From: Brucella daejeonensis
Lineage (GTDB): Bacteria > Pseudomonadota > Alphaproteobacteria > Rhizobiales > Rhizobiaceae
Assembly (NCBI RefSeq): GCF_014199265.1
Contig: NZ_JACIJG010000012.1
Coordinates: 1 to 64,000 of the forward strand
DNA: 64,000 bases
Direction: 5' to 3'
Below are positions 16,552 to 25,948 of the stretch, piece after piece. The notes under the pieces are model-generated. The model saw nothing but the letters and a program-made list of their open reading frames with translations, was not told the DNA's origin and did no database searches. The translations under genes and the position numbers were made by a program. Within the stretch, counting starts at the first letter, position 1; every line of letters starts with the position of its first letter.

Positions 16552-18198
16552 ATGGAACTGCGAAATCGCGATTTCTCGTCGGAAGCGGTTGTGCTGGAAG
16601 TAGACAATCTCGTCGTAGCACTTCCTGGCGGGACGCCGGTTCTGCGCGGCGTGAGCTTCGATATCCGGAAAGGGGAAACGGTCTGTCTCGTCGGCGAGTC
16701 CGGTTCCGGAAAATCCGTCACCTCCCTGACGGCGATGGGGCTTTTGCCGCAAAACGCATTGCGAGTGAAAAGCGGCGCAATTCGGCTCGATGGAAAGAAT
16801 CTCCTGCAACTCTCATCCGCAGAGATGAAGCAGATGCGCGCAACGCGCATTTCCATGATCTTTCAGGAACCGATGACCGCGCTCAACCCGGTCATGCGGG
16901 TAGGGGAACAGATCACGGAAGTTCTGGATATTCACACCGGACTGTCGGCGGCAGACAAACGCGCCAGGGTGATCAACATCATGGAGCAGGTTCACCTGCC
17001 GGATGTGGAGCGCATCTATCAGAGCTATCCGCACCAGCTTTCGGGCGGACAGCGCCAGCGCATCATGATCGCCATGGCGCTTGTTCTTGAGCCGGCGGTG
17101 CTGATTGCAGACGAGCCGACCACGGCGCTCGATGTGACGACGCAAAAGCAAATATTGTCGCTCATCGCCGAACTACAGGAAAAGCACGGCACCGCCGTTT
17201 TGTTCATCACACATGATATGGGCGTTGTGGCTGAAATCGCGGATCGCGTCTGCGTGATGCGCAATGGCGAGATCGTCGAGCGCGGGACAATCCGGCAAGT
17301 CCTGTCCGCGCCGCAACAGCAATATACCAAGGATTTGCTCAGTTCGGTCCCGAGCCTCATTCCACGCTCGGCGCGGATACAGCAGGAGCACAAGGCCGTC
17401 ATTCGGGTACACGATCTCGGCATGACCTATCGCAGCGGGGGTCTTTTCAGGCGGAAGCCGGGTGTCAAAGCCTCGCGTGAAGTGAGCTTCGAACTACAGC
17501 CGGGACGCACGCTCGGTATCGTCGGCGAGTCCGGCTCCGGCAAGACCACCGTGGCGCGTTCGGTCATGCGGCTGATCGAGCCGACGGAGGGGCAGATATT
17601 CGTGGACGGGCAGGACATTGCCCATCTCGGCAAGCGGGAGATGAAGCCTTTCCGAAAAAAACTGCAAGTGGTGTTTCAGGACCCGTTCCGCTCACTCAAT
17701 CCCCGCTGGACCATTGAGCAAAGCCTGACCGAAGGGCCGCTCAATTATGGCGTTCCCTATGAGAAAGCCGTGGCCGAAGCCAGACGTCTGCTGCGTATCG
17801 TTTCGCTGCCCGAAGATGCGCTGAAGCGTTATCCGCATCAATTCTCCGGCGGACAGCGGCAACGCATTGCGATTGCCCGGGCTGTTGCGCTTCGTCCTGA
17901 CATTCTGGTGGCGGACGAGGCCGTCTCGGCGCTCGATGTATCGGTGCAGGCGCAGGTTCTCGACCTTCTGGCGGAGCTTCAGAAGGATACCGGTATCGCA
18001 ATCATCTTCATTACGCATGATCTGCGTGTCGCAGCGCAGATTTGCGATGACGTGCTGGTGATGAAGCGCGGACAGGTGGTTGAGCAGGGCAATGCTGCCG
18101 ATGTGCTCGGCAACCCTTCCCACGAATATACGCGCTCATTGATTGAAGCGGCTCCCGGTCGCTTCTGGGATTTTGCGGCTGGACGTCCTGCTGCCTGA
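16552..18198 (+). CDS. ABC transporter ATPase, two fused nucleotide-binding domains (DppDF-like, system 2)
   Basis: A 548-residue protein that joins the DppD- and DppF-type ATPases in one chain. Domain 1 (about 10-260) has [41 protein letters not shown] and FITHDMG. Domain 2 (about 285-540) has [40 protein letters not shown] and FITHDLR. Both sets look intact. A fused pair fixes one ATPase heterodimer per transporter. Only a short linker separates the domains, and most of the cysteine-bearing oligopeptide C-terminal extension is missing. Confidence 0.93.
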   Translation: MELRNRDFSSEAVVLEVDNLVVALPGGTPVLRGVSFDIRKGETVCLVGESGSGKSVTSLTAMGLLPQNALRVKSGAIRLDGKNLLQLSSAEMKQMRATRISMIFQEPMTALNPVMRVGEQITEVLDIHTGLSAADKRARVINIMEQVHLPDVERIYQSYPHQLSGGQRQRIMIAMALVLEPAVLIADEPTTALDVTTQKQILSLIAELQEKHGTAVLFITHDMGVVAEIADRVCVMRNGEIVERGTIRQVLSAPQQQYTKDLLSSVPSLIPRSARIQQEHKAVIRVHDLGMTYRSGGLFRRKPGVKASREVSFELQPGRTLGIVGESGSGKTTVARSVMRLIEPTEGQIFVDGQDIAHLGKREMKPFRKKLQVVFQDPFRSLNPRWTIEQSLTEGPLNYGVPYEKAVAEARRLLRIVSLPEDALKRYPHQFSGGQRQRIAIARAVALRPDILVADEAVSALDVSVQAQVLDLLAELQKDTGIAIIFITHDLRVAAQICDDVLVMKRGQVVEQGNAADVLGNPSHEYTRSLIEAAPGRFWDFAAGRPAA

Positions 18199-18258
18199 CC
18201 GACGGGCCGATGCTCACGGCCCCGGTTATCTTCAATTGTTTCACACAGGAATAAAATC

Positions 18259-19440
18259 ATGCCCATCATACCGTTTATCGAGGAGAACGCCGACGAGATG
18301 CGGGCGGTCTTCGAGGATCTGCATCGTCATCCGCAAATCGGCTTTGAGGAGAAACACGCTTCGGGCGTCGTCACGGCTCTTCTGGAAAAGTGGGGTTTCG
18401 ACGAGGTTCATACCGATATCGCCACGACCGGCGTTGTAGGTATCCTGAAAGGTCGAAATGCAGGCAATCGTCGGGTCGGCCTGCGTGCAGACATGGACGC
18501 CCTGCCCATCGATGAGATCTCGGGCGTTCCTTATACATCGAAAAATCCCGGTCGCATGCATGCCTGTGGTCACGACGGGCATACGACGATGCTTCTGGGC
18601 GCTGCGCAATATCTGGCCGCTACACGTAATTTCGAAGGCGATGTGGCGTTTATTTTCCAACCAGCCGAAGAGGGTCTTGGCGGCGCGCGCACCATGATCG
18701 CCGAAGGATTGTTCGAGCGCTTTCCATGCGACGAAATCTACGGAATGCACAATCAGCCATTGGGTACTCTTGGCAAGGCGGCCATTCGCAAGGGTGCCGC
18801 TATGGCTGGCGCAAGCTTCTTCGACATCAAACTGACCGGAAAGGGCAGTCACGCGGCGCAGCCGCATAATGCGCGCGATGTGCTGGTGATCGGCGCTGAT
18901 CTGGTCGGTCAGTTGCAGACCATCGTATCGCGCAATATTCCGGCCACCGATGCCTGTGTCGTTTCCTGCACGCAGTTTCACACCGGCAGCGCCTATAATA
19001 TCGTGCCTGAGACTGCCACGATTACCGGCACCATCCGTTATTTCGATAAGCGCGTCTGCGATCTTGCCGAAAGCCGCCTGCGCGAGATTTGCGCGGGCGT
19101 TGCTGCGGGTTACGGCATTACTGTCGATGTCGACCTGCGCAACGTATTCGATGTCCTGCGAAACGATCACGAACTGGCGGATGCCTATATCGCGGCGGCA
19201 CGCGATGTTCTGGGCGATGAAAATGTTCGCGACGATTGCCCTGCTTTCATGGGCAGCGAGGATTTCGCCGACATGCTCGCGTGCGTGCCCGGTGCCTATA
19301 TCAATGTGATGCACGGCGGCAAGGCCGCTCTTCATAATCCGGCCTTTACGCTCGATCCCGCGACGCTGCCGATCGGCGCGTCGATCTATGCCCGTATCGT
19401 TGAAACCCGTCTGCCCGTGAACAAGGAATTAGCAGCATGA
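18259..19440 (+). CDS. M20-family amidohydrolase (hippurate hydrolase-like)
   Basis: A 393-residue peptidase of the M20D type (HipO, IAA-amino acid hydrolase, N-acyl-amino acid deacetylase group). Metal ligands are visible in HACGHDGH (101-108), FQPAEEGLGG (about 135-144), YGMHNQPLG and a late H in NVMHGGKAALHNP. It removes an acyl or aroyl group from an amino acid or trims a peptide. The final ATGA is shared with the next M20 gene. No signal peptide: cytosolic. AGGAATAAA precedes the ATG. Confidence 0.9.
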   Translation: MPIIPFIEENADEMRAVFEDLHRHPQIGFEEKHASGVVTALLEKWGFDEVHTDIATTGVVGILKGRNAGNRRVGLRADMDALPIDEISGVPYTSKNPGRMHACGHDGHTTMLLGAAQYLAATRNFEGDVAFIFQPAEEGLGGARTMIAEGLFERFPCDEIYGMHNQPLGTLGKAAIRKGAAMAGASFFDIKLTGKGSHAAQPHNARDVLVIGADLVGQLQTIVSRNIPATDACVVSCTQFHTGSAYNIVPETATITGTIRYFDKRVCDLAESRLREICAGVAAGYGITVDVDLRNVFDVLRNDHELADAYIAAARDVLGDENVRDDCPAFMGSEDFADMLACVPGAYINVMHGGKAALHNPAFTLDPATLPIGASIYARIVETRLPVNKELAA

Positions 19441-20570
19441 GCGCGCAAGAACTGCCGTTTGACCTTGATGACATGATTGCGCGCCTGCGCCCATGGATTG
19501 AAACCGAGAGTCCCACTTTCGATGCCGCTGCCGTGAACCGCATGGTGGATGCTGCGGCCTATGATTTTGCCGCCGCTGGAGCGAGCGTCGAGTACATTCC
19601 CGGTCGCATGGGGTTTGGCGGCTCGCTGCGCGCCCGTTTCCCACATGCGGATCAGGGCAAGCCCGGCATTCTGGTTTCCGGCCATCTCGACACTGTTCAT
19701 CCCCTCGGTGTCATCAACATCAATCCCTTCCGCCGCGAGAATGGCCGGATTTACGGACCGGGCATTCAGGATATGAAAGGCGGCAATTTTGTCGCCCTTG
19801 AAGCCATGCGCCAGATTGCGCGAAACGGGCTTGCGACAAAACTTCCGGTCACATTCCTGCTCACGCCGGATGAAGAAGTCGGGACGCCATCGACACGCGA
19901 CCTGATCGAACAGGAAGCGCTGAAGAACAAATATGTGCTTGTTCCAGAACCGGCGCGTCGCGACGGCGGTGCGGTGGTGGGGCGTTACGCCATTGCACGC
20001 TACAATCTCGAAACGGTCGGCAGGCCGAGCCATGCCGGTTGGCTGCTCAAGGAAGGCCGTTCGGCCATCCGCCGCATGGCGGAGAAGATCATCGAGATCG
20101 AAGCTCTTACGACTGACGACTGTACCTTTTCGGTCGGTGTCATTCAGGCCGGGCAATGGGTGAACTGCGTCTCGTCAAGCTGCAGGGCGGAAGCCTTGAG
20201 CATGGCCAAGACCCAGCAGGATCTGGACGACGGCGTTGCGCGGATCATGGCGCTGGCTGGAGGCAAGGACGATGTCGAGTTCATTGTTACTCGCGGCGTT
20301 ACACGGCCGGTCTGGGAACACGGGCAACCGCAGGACATGAAGCTTTTCAACTTTGCAAACGACATTGCCAGGGAGATCGGCTTCACGATGACCGCCCAGA
20401 GTTCGGGTGGCGGATCGGACGGCAATTTCACCGGCGCGCTTGGCGTTCCGACACTGGACTCCATCGGCGTTCGCGGGGAGGGCCTGCACACGCTTGGCGA
20501 ACATATTTTCGAGGACAGCCTGATTGAGCGCGCCCGACTTCATGCCGGGCTCTTCTTGCGGCTTGAGTAA
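19437..20570 (+). CDS. M20-family metallopeptidase (carboxypeptidase G2-like)
   Basis: A 377-residue M20A-type peptidase, distinct from its neighbour. Zinc-site residues: H83 and D85 in SGHLDTVHP, D112 in GPGIQDMKGG, E146/E147 in TPDEEVGT, and a later Glu in VLVPEPARR. The dimerisation domain carries RPSHAG-like text (VGRPSHAGWLLKEGR). Related enzymes cleave C-terminal glutamate or trim di/tripeptides. It overlaps the preceding M20 gene by 4 bp, so the two are probably made together and act on successive products. Confidence 0.88.
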   Translation: MSAQELPFDLDDMIARLRPWIETESPTFDAAAVNRMVDAAAYDFAAAGASVEYIPGRMGFGGSLRARFPHADQGKPGILVSGHLDTVHPLGVININPFRRENGRIYGPGIQDMKGGNFVALEAMRQIARNGLATKLPVTFLLTPDEEVGTPSTRDLIEQEALKNKYVLVPEPARRDGGAVVGRYAIARYNLETVGRPSHAGWLLKEGRSAIRRMAEKIIEIEALTTDDCTFSVGVIQAGQWVNCVSSSCRAEALSMAKTQQDLDDGVARIMALAGGKDDVEFIVTRGVTRPVWEHGQPQDMKLFNFANDIAREIGFTMTAQSSGGGSDGNFTGALGVPTLDSIGVRGEGLHTLGEHIFEDSLIERARLHAGLFLRLE

Positions 20571-20587
20571 ACGGTACGGGTGCAGTC

Positions 20588-22918
20588 ATGTCCGATACGA
20601 GGCTTGCGGCCCGGAAGGTTCCGGGCCTGAAGGGCGACGTCACGATCAATGTGGACCGGTGGGGCATTGCCCATATCAGTGCCGGAAACCTGCATGATCT
20701 GTTTTTTGCGCAGGGCTGGAACGCCGCGCGCGATCGTCTCTGGCAGATCGATATTGCTCGCAAGCGGGGGCTTGGCCTTTTGGCGCGCGATTTCGGTCCC
20801 GGTTATCTTGAGCAGGACAGGGCTGCGCGGCTGCTTCTCTATCGTGGCGATATGGCGCTGGAATGGAAAGCCTATGGGCCGGATTCGGAAGAAATCTGTA
20901 CGGCCTTCACTGAGGGGATCAATGCCTATATCGACGCCTGCGATGCGGGCACGATCGCGCTGCCGCCGGAATTTGCATTGCTCGGGAACCGGCCCGACCG
21001 GTGGAAGGCCGAGGATGTGGTGCGTGTGCGGACCCATTCATTGACTCGCAATGCTTCCTCCGAACTGTTGCGCTCAAAAGTGATGGCAGCGGCGGGTGTG
21101 GAATTGGGTGCGAAGCTGGACCTGCTTCGCAAGCAATTATCCCATGGCGTTGAACCGAGACCGGTTGATGGGTTTGATCCGGCAGTTATGACGGATCGCG
21201 TGCTCCGCGATTTCAATCTTGCAGTCAGCCCGGCCACCTTCTCAAAGGACAGGCTTGCCGCGACGCTTGATGAAGCCAGTTTGTGGACGAGCGTTACGCC
21301 CTCAGGCGACATTGTCAGAGCGTCTTTTGAAGAGGGCTCCAACAACTGGGCCATATCGGCAGATAAGACGACGACGGGACGGCCCATACTGGCGCTCGAC
21401 CCACATCGCACGCATGTGCTGCCGTCGATCCGTTATGTCGTGCATCTTACGATGCCGGGACTGGATGTGATCGGCGCTGGCGAGCCAATGGTGCCGGGTA
21501 TTTCCATGGGACACAATGGTACCGCAGCTTTCGGCCTCACCATTTTCGGAGCGGATCAGGAAGATATTTACGTCTATCGAACGCAGGAGGGCGATCCGGA
21601 CCAATACAGCTATCGAGATAACTGGGAAACGGTCTCGACGGTCACCGAAACCATTCCGGTGAAGGGGCACCCGGACCAGACCGTTGAACTGAAGTTCACG
21701 CGGCATGGTCCGCTTATCTATCAGGATGCCAGAAACAATCGCGCTTTCAGTCTGCGGTCGGTCTGGATGGATGCGGGGATGGCACCTTATATGGCAAGCC
21801 TTTCCGTCATGAGGGCAAAGACCTATGCTGAATATTCGAGCGCACTGGAAGGCTGGGGCTGTCCGTCGGTCAACCACATCTATGCGGATACAGCCAATAC
21901 AATTGCATGGAAACCTTCCGGCGCTTCCCCCATCCGCGATAATTGGGACGGGCTGCTCCCGGTGCCCGGTGATGGTCGTTACGAGTGGAACGGGTATCTT
22001 CCGCCAAAGTCGGGACCATTTGAAATAAACCCGTCGCGCGGGTTCATTGCGACGGCCAATGCCATGAACGTGCCGGACGCTTGGGCAGCGTCAAATCCGC
22101 CCGTCGGTTATGAATGGCTCGACAGCAGCCGGCATGAGACTTTGCATCGCGAACTGGCACGCCCTGCACTGATCTCGCTGGAAGATTGCGCACGGTTGCA
22201 GTGCTCGACTTTTTCACCCATCGCCATACGGGTGTTGGATAGCCTTAAGGCAATGTTTGGTTCGGACAATGAACCGCGCCCATGGCGGTTTTTGAGCGAC
22301 TGGGACGGCGATCTGGGCGCTGGCTCGGGGCAAGCCGCCCTTTTCGAGATATGGTTCAGCAAGCATCTGGGACCGCTGGCAGCCCGCATGGAAGGGGCCA
22401 CGCCGGAAGTTGCTTCATTGCTGGTACCTTTCGATCCACCCAGCATCGCTTCGTGGCTTGAAAAGGCAGCGCTAACCGCACGACATGCCGGGCTTGTCCG
22501 CCAAAGCCTTTCCGATGCCTGGGCGGAATGTGCCTCTTTAATGGGAGCCGATCCATCAAACTGGTCCTGGGGACACATCCATAAACTGAAGCTGGTCCAT
22601 CCGTTGCAGTCGTTTACGGATGAAGAGTGGTCTTTGCCGCCCATCGCGCTTGGTGGAAGCAGTTCGACACTCAATTACGCCAATTACCGCCTTGCGGATT
22701 TTTCTGTTGTCGCGGGGCCATCGGTCCGAATGGTGATAGACGTGGGCGATTGGGATAACAGCCTCTTCATCAATAATCCGGGGCAATCGGGTGTGCCCGG
22801 TTCGCCTCATTATCAGGATCTTTTCGCCAATTGGCACGATGGAAGTCATTGTCCGATGGTCTATTCGCAAAAGGCTATAGAAGCTGCAACGGTACGGACA
22901 ATCATATTGAAAGCGTAG
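20588..22918 (+). CDS. Penicillin acylase-family (Ntn) amidase, apparently without signal peptide
   Basis: A 776-residue protein of peptidase family S45. The alpha part opens with VTINVDRWGIAHISA and FFAQGWNAARDRLWQID. The autocleavage junction is EEGSNNWAISADKT, giving a beta subunit that starts at Ser251 and continues with ALDPHRTHVLPSI and PGISMGHNGTAAFGLT. The family includes penicillin, cephalosporin and N-acyl-homoserine-lactone acylases. Known members are usually exported, but this N-terminus (MSDTRLAARKVPGLKGD) has no hydrophobic core, suggesting that it works in the cytosol on imported material. It follows the M20 genes by 17 bases. Confidence 0.88.
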   Translation: MSDTRLAARKVPGLKGDVTINVDRWGIAHISAGNLHDLFFAQGWNAARDRLWQIDIARKRGLGLLARDFGPGYLEQDRAARLLLYRGDMALEWKAYGPDSEEICTAFTEGINAYIDACDAGTIALPPEFALLGNRPDRWKAEDVVRVRTHSLTRNASSELLRSKVMAAAGVELGAKLDLLRKQLSHGVEPRPVDGFDPAVMTDRVLRDFNLAVSPATFSKDRLAATLDEASLWTSVTPSGDIVRASFEEGSNNWAISADKTTTGRPILALDPHRTHVLPSIRYVVHLTMPGLDVIGAGEPMVPGISMGHNGTAAFGLTIFGADQEDIYVYRTQEGDPDQYSYRDNWETVSTVTETIPVKGHPDQTVELKFTRHGPLIYQDARNNRAFSLRSVWMDAGMAPYMASLSVMRAKTYAEYSSALEGWGCPSVNHIYADTANTIAWKPSGASPIRDNWDGLLPVPGDGRYEWNGYLPPKSGPFEINPSRGFIATANAMNVPDAWAASNPPVGYEWLDSSRHETLHRELARPALISLEDCARLQCSTFSPIAIRVLDSLKAMFGSDNEPRPWRFLSDWDGDLGAGSGQAALFEIWFSKHLGPLAARMEGATPEVASLLVPFDPPSIASWLEKAALTARHAGLVRQSLSDAWAECASLMGADPSNWSWGHIHKLKLVHPLQSFTDEEWSLPPIALGGSSSTLNYANYRLADFSVVAGPSVRMVIDVGDWDNSLFINNPGQSGVPGSPHYQDLFANWHDGSHCPMVYSQKAIEAATVRTIILKA

Positions 22919-23069
22919 CCAGTCAGGCCCCCGACAGCTTCTGCTGGCCAGCGCAACCGCCGTTTCCATGGCGGAAACATCCGTGCCCAATTTCATATAC
23001 TTGCTTTTTTTCAAAAGATTGCAGACGTTGGGATCTGGACTCCGATCGGGGAGATCACTGGAGGGAGAC

Positions 23070-24809
23070 ATGCAGCATTTCAGACTGAAATCACTTTCTC
23101 TTGCCGTTCTGATTACCACTGCCATAAATCTGCCTTCGGCGTTTGCTGCTTCGCCAGCACCTGCCGAGGGTGAGAACGGCATGGTGGTTACGGCACAGCA
23201 TCTGGCCTCACAGGTCGGGATCGATGTGCTCAAGAGTGGCGGCAATGCTGTCGATGCGGCTGTTGCGGTTGGTTATGCGCTGGCCGTGGTATATCCAACA
23301 GCCGGTAATCTTGGCGGCGGCGGTTTCATGACCATCCGCTTCAAGGACGGCAAGACCACTTTCCTTGACTTTCGCGAGCGCGCGCCGCTCGCTGCCACCA
23401 AGACGATGTATCTGGATAAGGGCGGCAACCCTGTCAAGGGAGCGAGTACGGATACTTATCTTGCCATCGGCGTGCCGGGTTCCGTGGCCGGTTTCGAGGA
23501 GGCGCGCGAGAAATATGGGACTCGCAAGCGCGAGGAACTGATCGAGCCGGCGCTGAAACTCGCCAAGGAGGGCTTTACGCTTGAATTGGGTGACATTCTT
23601 TCCTTTGCCGATGGCAATGAAAGACTTGCGAAAGACCCGGCGGCGGCAAAAATTTTCCTGAAAGATGGAAAACCGTTGGCACTGGGCGACAAGCTTGTCC
23701 AACCGGATCTGGCAAAGTCGCTCGCCTTCATTTCCGAGAAGGGGGCTCCCGCCTTTTATGACGGCGAAATCGCCGATCTGATCGTCAAGTCGAGCACGGA
23801 AAACGGCGGTATTCTCGCCAAGGCGGACTTCGAGCAGTACAAGGTACGCGAATTGGAGCCGGTCAAATGCAGCTATCGCGGCTATGACATCGTTTCGTCG
23901 CCGCCGCCCTCGTCAGGCGGCTTGATAATCTGCGAGATTCTCAACGTGCTAGAAGGCTACCCGGTTTCCTATCTGGGTTATGGTTCCGCGGAGACGACGC
24001 GCCTGATGGTCGAGGCGATGCGCTATGCTTATGTGGACCGCAATACCGCGCTGGGTGATCCGGATTTCGTCAAAAATCCGGTGGAAAAACTCACCAGCAA
24101 AGCCTATGCGGAAGAAATTCGCGGTCGCATCGACCCTTATCGCGCAGGTGTCAGTGAAGCGCTCAAGCCGGCAGAATTCACCGAATCCAAGGAAACCACC
24201 CATTACTCCATCATCGATAAGGACGGTAATGCGGTTGCGGTAACTTATACGCTGAACGGATCATTCGGCACGGCCAAGGTTGCGGAGGGAACCGGTATTC
24301 TTCTCAACAACGAGATGGACGATTTTACCGCCAAGCCGGGTGTTGCCAATCTTTACGGTCTGATACAGGGCGAAGCCAACGCCATCGAGCCGCGCAAGTC
24401 ACCGCTTTCCTCCATGAGTCCGACCATCGTGTCGAAGGACGGGAAGCCGTTCATGGTCATCGGAAGCCCCGGCGGTTCGCGTATCATCACGATCACGCTT
24501 CAGGCGATCATGAACGTCATCGATCATGGCATGGATATTCAGGAGGCGATCGACGCTCCGCGCATCCATCATCAGTGGCTGCCCGACCGGGTCTATATGG
24601 AAGCCAACGCATTGTCGCCCGATACGGTCAGACTGCTGACCGGCATGGGCTATAAGGTTGGCGAGGACAAGGACTGGCCGGTCTGGGGCGAGGCGGCAGG
24701 CATTCTCGTCGGCGGCAAGGACATGGCGGCCATCGAAAAGGGTGGCGACAACCATTATTACGGCGCTATCGACAGTCGAGCCGTTGCCGGGGCTGCGCTG
24801 GGCTATTAA
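23070..24809 (+). CDS. ggt: Gamma-glutamyltransferase / glutathione hydrolase, secreted
   Basis: A 579-residue precursor. ATG 23070 is preceded by GGAGGGAG, so the open frame upstream to 22968 is discounted. The signal peptide ends near FAA (residue 26-27), giving a periplasmic enzyme. The large subunit has KSGGNAVDAAVAVGYAL and NLGGGGFMTI. The self-cleavage site is ESKETTHYSIIDKDGNAV, where Thr376 becomes the catalytic N-terminus of the small subunit. PLSSMSPTIV and GSPGGSRIITITLQ complete the active site. It cleaves gamma-glutamyl bonds in glutathione and gamma-glutamyl peptides. It lies 151 bases behind the acylase gene and may or may not share its promoter. Confidence 0.94.
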   Translation: MQHFRLKSLSLAVLITTAINLPSAFAASPAPAEGENGMVVTAQHLASQVGIDVLKSGGNAVDAAVAVGYALAVVYPTAGNLGGGGFMTIRFKDGKTTFLDFRERAPLAATKTMYLDKGGNPVKGASTDTYLAIGVPGSVAGFEEAREKYGTRKREELIEPALKLAKEGFTLELGDILSFADGNERLAKDPAAAKIFLKDGKPLALGDKLVQPDLAKSLAFISEKGAPAFYDGEIADLIVKSSTENGGILAKADFEQYKVRELEPVKCSYRGYDIVSSPPPSSGGLIICEILNVLEGYPVSYLGYGSAETTRLMVEAMRYAYVDRNTALGDPDFVKNPVEKLTSKAYAEEIRGRIDPYRAGVSEALKPAEFTESKETTHYSIIDKDGNAVAVTYTLNGSFGTAKVAEGTGILLNNEMDDFTAKPGVANLYGLIQGEANAIEPRKSPLSSMSPTIVSKDGKPFMVIGSPGGSRIITITLQAIMNVIDHGMDIQEAIDAPRIHHQWLPDRVYMEANALSPDTVRLLTGMGYKVGEDKDWPVWGEAAGILVGGKDMAAIEKGGDNHYYGAIDSRAVAGAALGY

Positions 24810-24867
24810 TTCAAGGCGTTAATGCTATCCACGTCTTGAAAATGCTCAATTCCCAATAGCCCTAAAC

Positions 24868-24898
24868 AAAGCCCGGTGAGTTTCACTCATCGGGCTTT
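24868..24898 (+). terminator. Intrinsic terminator after ggt
   Basis: AAAGCCCG (24868-24875) pairs with CGGGCTTT (24891-24898), with an inner GTGA/TCAC stem. TGTTATT follows. It separates the multi-hydrolase locus from the metal transporter. Confidence 0.85.
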
Positions 24899-24913
24899 GT
24901 TATTACCAGAATT

Positions 24914-24930
24914 TTGCAAATCATTCCCAG
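24914..24930. promoter_or_regulatory. Partial Mur/Fur-like box upstream of the Mn/Fe transporter
   Basis: TTGCAAATCATTCCCAG matches one half of the palindrome at 24962-24982 but has lost the other half. A further TTGCAAAT lies at 24931-24938. Repeated half-sites suggest a cooperative metal-repressor region. Confidence 0.4.
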
Positions 24931-24961
24931 TTGCAAATTTCGGCGTGATATGTCACGAATT

Positions 24962-24982
24962 AATTGCGAATGATTTGCAATT
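24962..24982. promoter_or_regulatory. Mur/Fur-type box upstream of the Mn/Fe transporter
   Basis: The 21-bp sequence AATTGCGAATGATTTGCAATT is palindromic except at one base pair. It resembles the manganese-responsive sequences bound by Mur in rhizobia (TTGCAAAT half-sites around a central base). It lies 46-66 bases upstream of the first sit gene, where a repressor would block transcription. Confidence 0.6.
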
Positions 24983-25027
24983 GCATTGTTGTGGTGGCGT
25001 GAATGCTGAAAGGGATGAATACGGGAT

Positions 25028-25948
25028 ATGTTGAATCGTATCGGACATAGCGTACGCGCCGGGCTTGCTGCCATGGCGTTTGTCGGCCTGATGGCCTGCG
25101 CAGCGCAGGCGGATGACGGCAAGGCGCCAGCAAAATTCAAGGTGGTGACGACTTTCACTATTATCGCCGACATGGCGAAAAATGTGGCGGGCGATGCTGC
25201 GATCGTGGAATCGATCACGAAGCCGGGCGCGGAAATTCACGATTATCAGCCCACGCCGGGCGATATTCTCAAGGCACAGGATGCTCAACTGATCTTGTGG
25301 AACGGGTTGAATCTCGAGCGCTGGTACGAACGTTTTTTCCAGAATCTGGACGACGTTCCGGGCGTCGTGGTTACGGAAGGCATCGCACCGATGAGCGTTG
25401 CTGAAGGGCCGTACACGGGCAAACCTAATCCGCACGCATGGATGTCACCCAAAAATGCGCTGATCTATGTCGATAATATTCGCAAAGCGCTGGCCGAACA
25501 CGACCCCGCCAACGCCTCGATCTATGCGGCGAATGCCGAGGCCTATAAGAAGAAGATCATGGATGCCATCGGCCCGATTGAAGCGAAGCTTACGGCCGTG
25601 CCTGAAAATCGTCGCTGGCTGGTGACGAGCGAAGGCGCATTCAGTTATCTTGCTCGCGATTTCGACCTCAAGGAACTTTATCTCTGGCCGATCAATGCTG
25701 ACCAGCAGGGCACCCCGCAGCAGGTGCGCCGGGTGATCGATGCGATGAAGGCCAACGAGATATCCGTCATTTTCAGCGAAAGCACGGTGTCGCCCAAGCC
25801 CGCCCAGCAGGTGGCCCGCGAAACGGGTGCGAAATATGGAGGCGTGCTCTATGTGGATTCGCTCAGCGATCCCGACGGACCGGTGCCAACCTATATCGAC
25901 CTCTTGCGCGTGACTTCGGACCGGATTGCCAAGGGATTTGCGGAATGA
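25028..25948 (+). CDS. sitA: Metal (Mn/Fe) ABC transporter substrate-binding protein, SitA-like
   Basis: A 306-residue cluster-A-I solute-binding protein with a signal peptide ending near AAQA (about 28). Four expected metal ligands are recognisable: His in [12 protein letters not shown], His in [11 protein letters not shown], Glu in [13 protein letters not shown] and Asp in [12 protein letters not shown]. This His-His-Glu-Asp set is typical of Mn(II)/Fe(II) binders; zinc binders usually have a third His and a His-rich loop, which is absent. It is the first gene of a four-gene operon; the next start overlaps its stop by 4 bp. Confidence 0.9.
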   Translation: MLNRIGHSVRAGLAAMAFVGLMACAAQADDGKAPAKFKVVTTFTIIADMAKNVAGDAAIVESITKPGAEIHDYQPTPGDILKAQDAQLILWNGLNLERWYERFFQNLDDVPGVVVTEGIAPMSVAEGPYTGKPNPHAWMSPKNALIYVDNIRKALAEHDPANASIYAANAEAYKKKIMDAIGPIEAKLTAVPENRRWLVTSEGAFSYLARDFDLKELYLWPINADQQGTPQQVRRVIDAMKANEISVIFSESTVSPKPAQQVARETGAKYGGVLYVDSLSDPDGPVPTYIDLLRVTSDRIAKGFAE

